A program made the translations under genes and the position numbers. The notes beneath the pieces are model-generated. The model was given only the letters and a program-made list of their open reading frames with translations. It had not been told where the DNA came from and did no database searches. Below are positions 43,398 through 47,348 of a DNA stretch of 47,348 nucleotides, piece after piece. Positions within the stretch are counted from its first letter, which is position 1, and every line of letters begins with the position of its first letter. Location: NCBI GenBank assembly GCA_014762625.1, contig JABURQ010000207.1, positions 1 through 47,348 of the forward strand, read 5' to 3'. This DNA is from Planctomycetaceae bacterium. GTDB taxonomy: Bacteria; Planctomycetota; Planctomycetia; Planctomycetales; Planctomycetaceae.

Positions 43398-43494
43398 TGG
43401 AACTCTCATTGGAGGCCGCCGAATCTCCTTCGTTTTGGTTCTCGTAGCAATCTCATCATGATGTGAGAACCGGACTATCGTTCTCTACTTTGAG

Positions 43495-45363
43495 ATGAGG
43501 AATTTGCCTGTGAGCCACATCTCTGTAGATCAGGATTCGAAGGCAAAACCCGACTCTCAATGGAAGATTGCTTTTTCCTACTTCACCTTCTCTTTGGTGT
43601 TGGGGCAAACAACCGGCATCTTATCGGCCCTATATGGTTTCTGGTACTGTTCCCGGTTTGGATTCATTGGTCCTTACTCATGGGATCTGCATCGTTGTTG
43701 GACTCCGATTGTAAGCGACATGGTGCTTGCTGTCATATTGCTGATTCTGGCATCTCCGATCGCAATCATCTTTCGCAGAAAATCTTTCAATTTTATTTAT
43801 CCCGGTACCACGACCTTCTTTCTTATCTCCGGCCTCCTGCTTTCCACACATAAAATCAACATTTTGGCCACGATACTGCTCTCTCTGGGACTCGCAATTC
43901 AGGTCGGACGAAATTTCCAGAATTCTCCCACTTCCATCCTAAAAGCTTGTCGCAGAATCGCTCCCGTCGGTTGTTCTCTCATACTCATTGCGGCTGCCAC
44001 AATCTTGGGTATTCGATCGCAGGCAGAGCGTATCTCTATTTCTAAGTTGCCAGATGCCCCACGCCATGCTCCAGATATCCTCTTCATCGTATGGGATACT
44101 GTTAGGGCCGATTACGTGGGAACATTCAATGATTCGGGGGTCCCCACTCCTAATCTCGACAAACTGGCCGCTCATGGAACCGTGTTCCAACGAGCCGTGG
44201 CTCCGGCATCATGGACTCTCCCATCTCACGCGAGCATGTTTACCGGCCAATTTCCCCACAATTTATCAGCAGACTGGATGACACCCATTCCCGATGAACG
44301 AGAAATGCTCGCTGAAGTTCTGAGTGATCATGGCTACCTAACTTCTGGGTTCGTAGCCAACATCGGTTATTGTGGACGAAACTCGGGCGTTCACCAAGGA
44401 TTCTCACACTTCGAAGACTACAAGTTGACATGGAAGAATGTCATTCTCTCGAATTTCTATCTTAAGGTTTTGTTGAGTCGTTTTGCTATTCAACGATGGC
44501 CACATCAAACTGAAAGCAAGACTGGTCAGGAAGTGACTCGTGATTTCCAGAAATGGAAAGAACGGCCCCCTCAGAATCGACCAAGCTTTACCTTTCTCAA
44601 CTACATGGATGCGCATACTCCTTATCTCCCGAAGAAAATCCATAGCCGTCCTCTCACTCAATACGAAGTCACGGAGATGCTGTCATACGATCAAAAATCT
44701 CCCGAAGAGATCAGTGACCGACTGATAAAGTTGGCTGTAACCTGCTACAGAGCTCAAATTCATGCTCTCGACCGAGAGCTCGGGAAAATCCTTAACTTCT
44801 TGAAACAGAGAAATGAACTTCAAAACACAGTCGTTATTGTGGCTTCCGATCACGGCGAACAATTTGGAGAACACGAGCATTACTATCATGGCAACAGTCT
44901 CTACCAATCTGTCGTCCATGTCCCTTTGGTGATCTGCGATTTTCGTCAAGCTCAAGCCTCAGACGTTGTGGAACGACCAATTTCGCTGAGAAACATCGGA
45001 GCAACTGTTCTCGAATTTGCCGGCATCAACTCAGGACATTCGATCCGCGGAACTTCTCTCATTCAAATGGCAAGCACCACCACACATGCCAAGCAACAAG
45101 ATGTTGTGTACGGATTTAACTCGATGGAGGCACTGAAAGACCCTCGTTACCCAAACCTTCCGTTCATGCTAAATTCTATAGGTTGGAAAGGACGGTTGGA
45201 CTTATGGATCGAGGACTCTCACTCTTTCATCCGAGGGCCCGGCCAACAGTCGGAACTTTATGATTTGACGACGGACCCGACCGAGCAAAATGAGATATCG
45301 TCGGAGAAGTCGGCTAAAGCTTCCAAACTGAACTCTCAACTCGAATCATTTCTTGACAAATGA
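43495..45363 (+). CDS. Membrane-anchored sulfatase-fold protein with Thr in place of Cys/Ser
   Basis: 622 residues. The N-terminal ~185 residues hold five or six membrane helices. From HAPDILFIVWDTVRADYVG on, the alkaline phosphatase/sulfatase fold follows. Metal-site elements DTVR and VASDHGEQFGEHEHYYHGNSLY are present. The catalytic segment reads WTLPSHASMFTG: where FGly-type sulfatases have C/S-x-P-S-R, this has Thr 241-Leu-Pro-Ser-His. Thr is not known to be converted to formylglycine, so the protein more resembles lipoteichoic-acid-synthase or phosphoethanolamine-transferase-like enzymes in mechanism. The next gene overlaps by four bases (ATGA). A GTG six codons in is an alternative start. 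Confidence 0.82.
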   Translation: MRNLPVSHISVDQDSKAKPDSQWKIAFSYFTFSLVLGQTTGILSALYGFWYCSRFGFIGPYSWDLHRCWTPIVSDMVLAVILLILASPIAIIFRRKSFNFIYPGTTTFFLISGLLLSTHKINILATILLSLGLAIQVGRNFQNSPTSILKACRRIAPVGCSLILIAAATILGIRSQAERISISKLPDAPRHAPDILFIVWDTVRADYVGTFNDSGVPTPNLDKLAAHGTVFQRAVAPASWTLPSHASMFTGQFPHNLSADWMTPIPDEREMLAEVLSDHGYLTSGFVANIGYCGRNSGVHQGFSHFEDYKLTWKNVILSNFYLKVLLSRFAIQRWPHQTESKTGQEVTRDFQKWKERPPQNRPSFTFLNYMDAHTPYLPKKIHSRPLTQYEVTEMLSYDQKSPEEISDRLIKLAVTCYRAQIHALDRELGKILNFLKQRNELQNTVVIVASDHGEQFGEHEHYYHGNSLYQSVVHVPLVICDFRQAQASDVVERPISLRNIGATVLEFAGINSGHSIRGTSLIQMASTTTHAKQQDVVYGFNSMEALKDPRYPNLPFMLNSIGWKGRLDLWIEDSHSFIRGPGQQSELYDLTTDPTEQNEISSEKSAKASKLNSQLESFLDK

Positions 45364-46487
45364 ACGCTCTCGATTCTTTTCAGATCCCCTGGCATACCCA
45401 TGCTCTCGCGGGCACAATCTCGCGTTTTTCCGGTTTCTGGAAGTGGCTCGGTAATTTGGAAACTGCGGGCCTCAAAGAAGAGTTAAGCAAAATCAGCATC
45501 GAGAAACCGATCTATATTTGTGGCCTGGCTCGCTCCGGCAGCACAATCTTGCTGGAAAGTATTGCATCACAACCGAAGATTGCGACTCATCAATATCGTG
45601 ACTTTCCCGGCATCTTCATTCCTTATTGGTGGAATCACGGAGGTAAAAAACAGAAGTCTGAGGAATCACCTCGCGAACGCGCCCATCGGGATGGATTGAT
45701 GGTGACCACGAACTCCCCTGAAGCCATGGAAGAAATCCTCTGGATGGCGTTTTTTGCCGATCTGCACAATCCGTCGGTAAGCCAAGTCATGACAAAAGAG
45801 ACCAGCAATCCCGAATTTGAAAGTTTCTATCGTGATCACATTCAAAAAATGATCCTGACGAGAAAAGGAGAACGTTTCGCCTCCAAAGAAAACTACAACA
45901 TCACCCGCATGCAATATCTCTTGAAACTTTTCCCCGACGCAAAATTCGTGATCCCCATTCGGGAACCTCTTCATCACGTCGCCTCTTTGATCAAGCAGCA
46001 CAAACTGTTTATCAGAGGCGAACAAAAACACCCCCGAGCCTTAGAGCATATGAGGAGGGTCGGTCATTTTGAATTCGGTCTCGACATGCGTCCCATTAAC
46101 ACCAACAACTCTCGCCGGCTCGAAGAGATTGATTCTCTGTGGAAGAAAAACGATGAAGCGCGTGGCTGGGCCAGATATTGGTCGGAGCTCTACCGATTTG
46201 TCGCAGAGTTATTGGAATCCGATTCTCAACTGAGAGACTCGGCGATCCTCGTCCCCTTCGAAACTCTTTGCCAGGTTCCTGAAAAGACGCTTTCTCGTGT
46301 GATGTCGCATTGTGATTTAACAGACGATGAAGCCGCCCAACAATTCTCTCAGAAAATTCAAGCACCAACCTACTATCAACCAGAGTTTACCAAAGACGAA
46401 ATAAATGCGATTGATGATGAAACTCGTGACACAGTCGATCGCCTTGCCCCCTTCCAGGACCAATTTCTGACATTTCCAAATCAGTGA
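45360..46487 (+). CDS. PAPS-dependent sulfotransferase
   Basis: 375 residues. The PAPS 5'-phosphosulfate loop CGLARSGSTILLESIA is near residue 55, and the 3'-phosphate contact KFVIPIREPLHHVASLIKQHKLF lies near residue 200, the normal order for this family. Transfers sulfate from PAPS to a hydroxyl or amine of a glycan, lipid or protein. No signal peptide. Its ATG overlaps the stop of the sulfatase-fold gene (ATGA), implying translational coupling, so the two probably handle the same surface molecule. The 3' end overlaps the opposing DUF362 gene by seven bases. Confidence 0.88.
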   Translation: MNALDSFQIPWHTHALAGTISRFSGFWKWLGNLETAGLKEELSKISIEKPIYICGLARSGSTILLESIASQPKIATHQYRDFPGIFIPYWWNHGGKKQKSEESPRERAHRDGLMVTTNSPEAMEEILWMAFFADLHNPSVSQVMTKETSNPEFESFYRDHIQKMILTRKGERFASKENYNITRMQYLLKLFPDAKFVIPIREPLHHVASLIKQHKLFIRGEQKHPRALEHMRRVGHFEFGLDMRPINTNNSRRLEEIDSLWKKNDEARGWARYWSELYRFVAELLESDSQLRDSAILVPFETLCQVPEKTLSRVMSHCDLTDDEAAQQFSQKIQAPTYYQPEFTKDEINAIDDETRDTVDRLAPFQDQFLTFPNQ

Positions 46488-47305
46488 TGCTTCAAAGGTG
46501 TGTCGTCCAAGGAGCGCTGTTGAATTTCATTCTCAGGGCGAAACTGTTGGAAATGAGGATGGTCCGGCAATTCAAAGTGTTGTTTTCGACTGGCGACAGT
46601 TTCTCCGACCTGCCGTATGTGTGATTCCGAGATAGGACCGAGCCGACCGGAGGCCACACGCAGGTAAGGCAAATTCTCTGGTTCGAAATCCATCAAGCGC
46701 GCTGCCGTTGCATCCAGGGCTGTCAGATTATCTCCCATCAAGATCATATTGGAATGGATCGGCTCCCCGGCAATCGGTCCATCACCCTGCATTCCTATGA
46801 TTCCGTCGATGATGCCGAGATGAGGCCGGACTGTGGCATTAATATCCAAAATCGACTGCGAGATACCATGATGGTGCAGCACGTTTTTAGGCCAGCCATA
46901 CGCGATCCCCGGCATCAACCCGAACAGATTCTTCATTGAAGCGGTGACTCCCGCCCAATGATGTGTTTTCATTTTTGCCAGCGAGACCACCAAATCAGCT
47001 CGTTTCAAACATTCGGGAAGCATGAACGTTTTCATCTTGGTAAAGCCAAGCCGATTGTTGCGGGCGAACACCTCCCCATGATTCAAGTCGACGAACTCCA
47101 GCTTTTCATCTTTGAGAACCTGATCCATCCCCGTCTTTTCGACCAGATACCATGTATCCGTATGGTGCGCCGGTCCCTCCGCCACGAATACCTCTTTAGC
47201 ATCCCAGCGACGAAACGTTTCAGCAACTGCTTGCACGACGAACGGATGAGTATGGAGCTGTTCGGCTCCCGGACTAGTTTCGACCCGACTCGGTTTCAGC
47301 AGCAC
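46481..47305 (-). CDS. DUF362 protein, 5' end frameshifted or cut by window edge
   Basis: 274 residues are readable from GTG 47305 (ML-LKPSRVETSPGAEQLHTHPFVVQAVAE). The family feature VLLKPxxV normally sits about 30-50 residues into DUF362, so the N-terminus is missing. Immediately upstream another frame gives MSLLGSLTTFGGNR before VLLKP; a single missing base around 47305-47308 (GG for GGG) would join them. Inside the gene, ADLVVSLAKMKTHHWAGVTASMKNLFG and IIDGIIGMQGDGPIAGEP are clear DUF362 segments with conserved Lys, His and Asp. Function unknown; some members bind iron-sulfur clusters. The frameshift could be real or a sequencing error. Confidence 0.8.
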   Translation of the reverse strand: MLLKPSRVETSPGAEQLHTHPFVVQAVAETFRRWDAKEVFVAEGPAHHTDTWYLVEKTGMDQVLKDEKLEFVDLNHGEVFARNNRLGFTKMKTFMLPECLKRADLVVSLAKMKTHHWAGVTASMKNLFGLMPGIAYGWPKNVLHHHGISQSILDINATVRPHLGIIDGIIGMQGDGPIAGEPIHSNMILMGDNLTALDATAARLMDFEPENLPYLRVASGRLGPISESHIRQVGETVASRKQHFELPDHPHFQQFRPENEIQQRSLDDTPLKHH

Positions 47306-47348
47306 CGATTACCACCGAACGTTGTTAGGCTACCCAACAAACTCATTC

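Overview
The window looks like ordinary chromosome of a member of the Planctomycetota, probably the Planctomycetaceae/Gimesiaceae side of the phylum. I infer this from gene content: a very large PVC-type membrane-bound dehydrogenase/HEAT/cytochrome c protein, a DUF1501 protein with a twin-arginine leader, an OmpL-like beta-barrel porin with a Cys-rich N-terminus, a DUF362 protein, a sulfatase-like protein next to a sulfotransferase, and a three-gene PilM-type operon with long Gly/Tyr-rich segments. Base composition is roughly balanced. I saw no insertion sequences, prophage genes, integrases or CRISPR arrays. The genus cannot be fixed from the sequence alone.

Layout. 1-535 is gene-free but holds a cluster of CAAGTTG half-sites. 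536-3343 (+) carries nadB (L-aspartate oxidase), an SDR oxidoreductase and a small secreted protein. 3369-3807 (-) holds two small genes, one a 41-residue Cys-rich microprotein. 3991-6551 (+) has an Ldh_2-family dehydrogenase, a small unknown gene and a TPR protein, and meets comEC (6530-9013, -) tail to tail. 9184-15781 (+) is a mixed run: vWA protein, GH43-like propeller, PaaI thioesterase, DUF1501 protein, receiver-like protein and folC. 15814-22055 (-) is the PilM operon. It ends in a terminator whose hairpin also encodes the last residues of the convergent folC. 22465-26109 (+) has a GH38-like protein and cmk, facing a BshC-like gene (26112-27818, -).

28091-28753 (-) is a family 2 glycosyltransferase that seems to be cut short by an amber codon. 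After it come superoxide dismutase (+, with a textbook terminator), a Spy/CpxP-like small protein (-), and a divergent Rrf2 regulator/protoglobin pair with a clear promoter and candidate operator. Next are the 1141-aa PVC cytochrome (-), an FHA-GAF-histidine kinase (-) and a GNAT acetyltransferase (-). A tRNA-Met/tRNA-Val pair (+) with its own promoter and terminator follows, then the porin (-), thrS (-) and surE (+). The last block is a short operon (+) of a small membrane protein, a sulfatase-fold protein with Thr at the catalytic position, and a sulfotransferase. A DUF362 gene (-) runs into the right edge and appears frameshifted near its 5' end.

Functional themes. Housekeeping genes (nadB, folC, cmk, thrS, surE, tRNAs, comEC) are mixed with envelope and stress functions. 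The best candidates for under-described biology are the PilM operon with its shared GEGY-type low-complexity segments, the Rrf2-protoglobin pair (possible NO/O2 sensing), the non-FGly sulfatase-like/sulfotransferase operon with its YIGP microprotein, the GH38-like protein lacking the catalytic Asp, and the Cys-rich microprotein at 3682-3807. Two apparent gene lesions, the amber codon in the glycosyltransferase and the -1 frameshift in the DUF362 gene, should be checked against reads.
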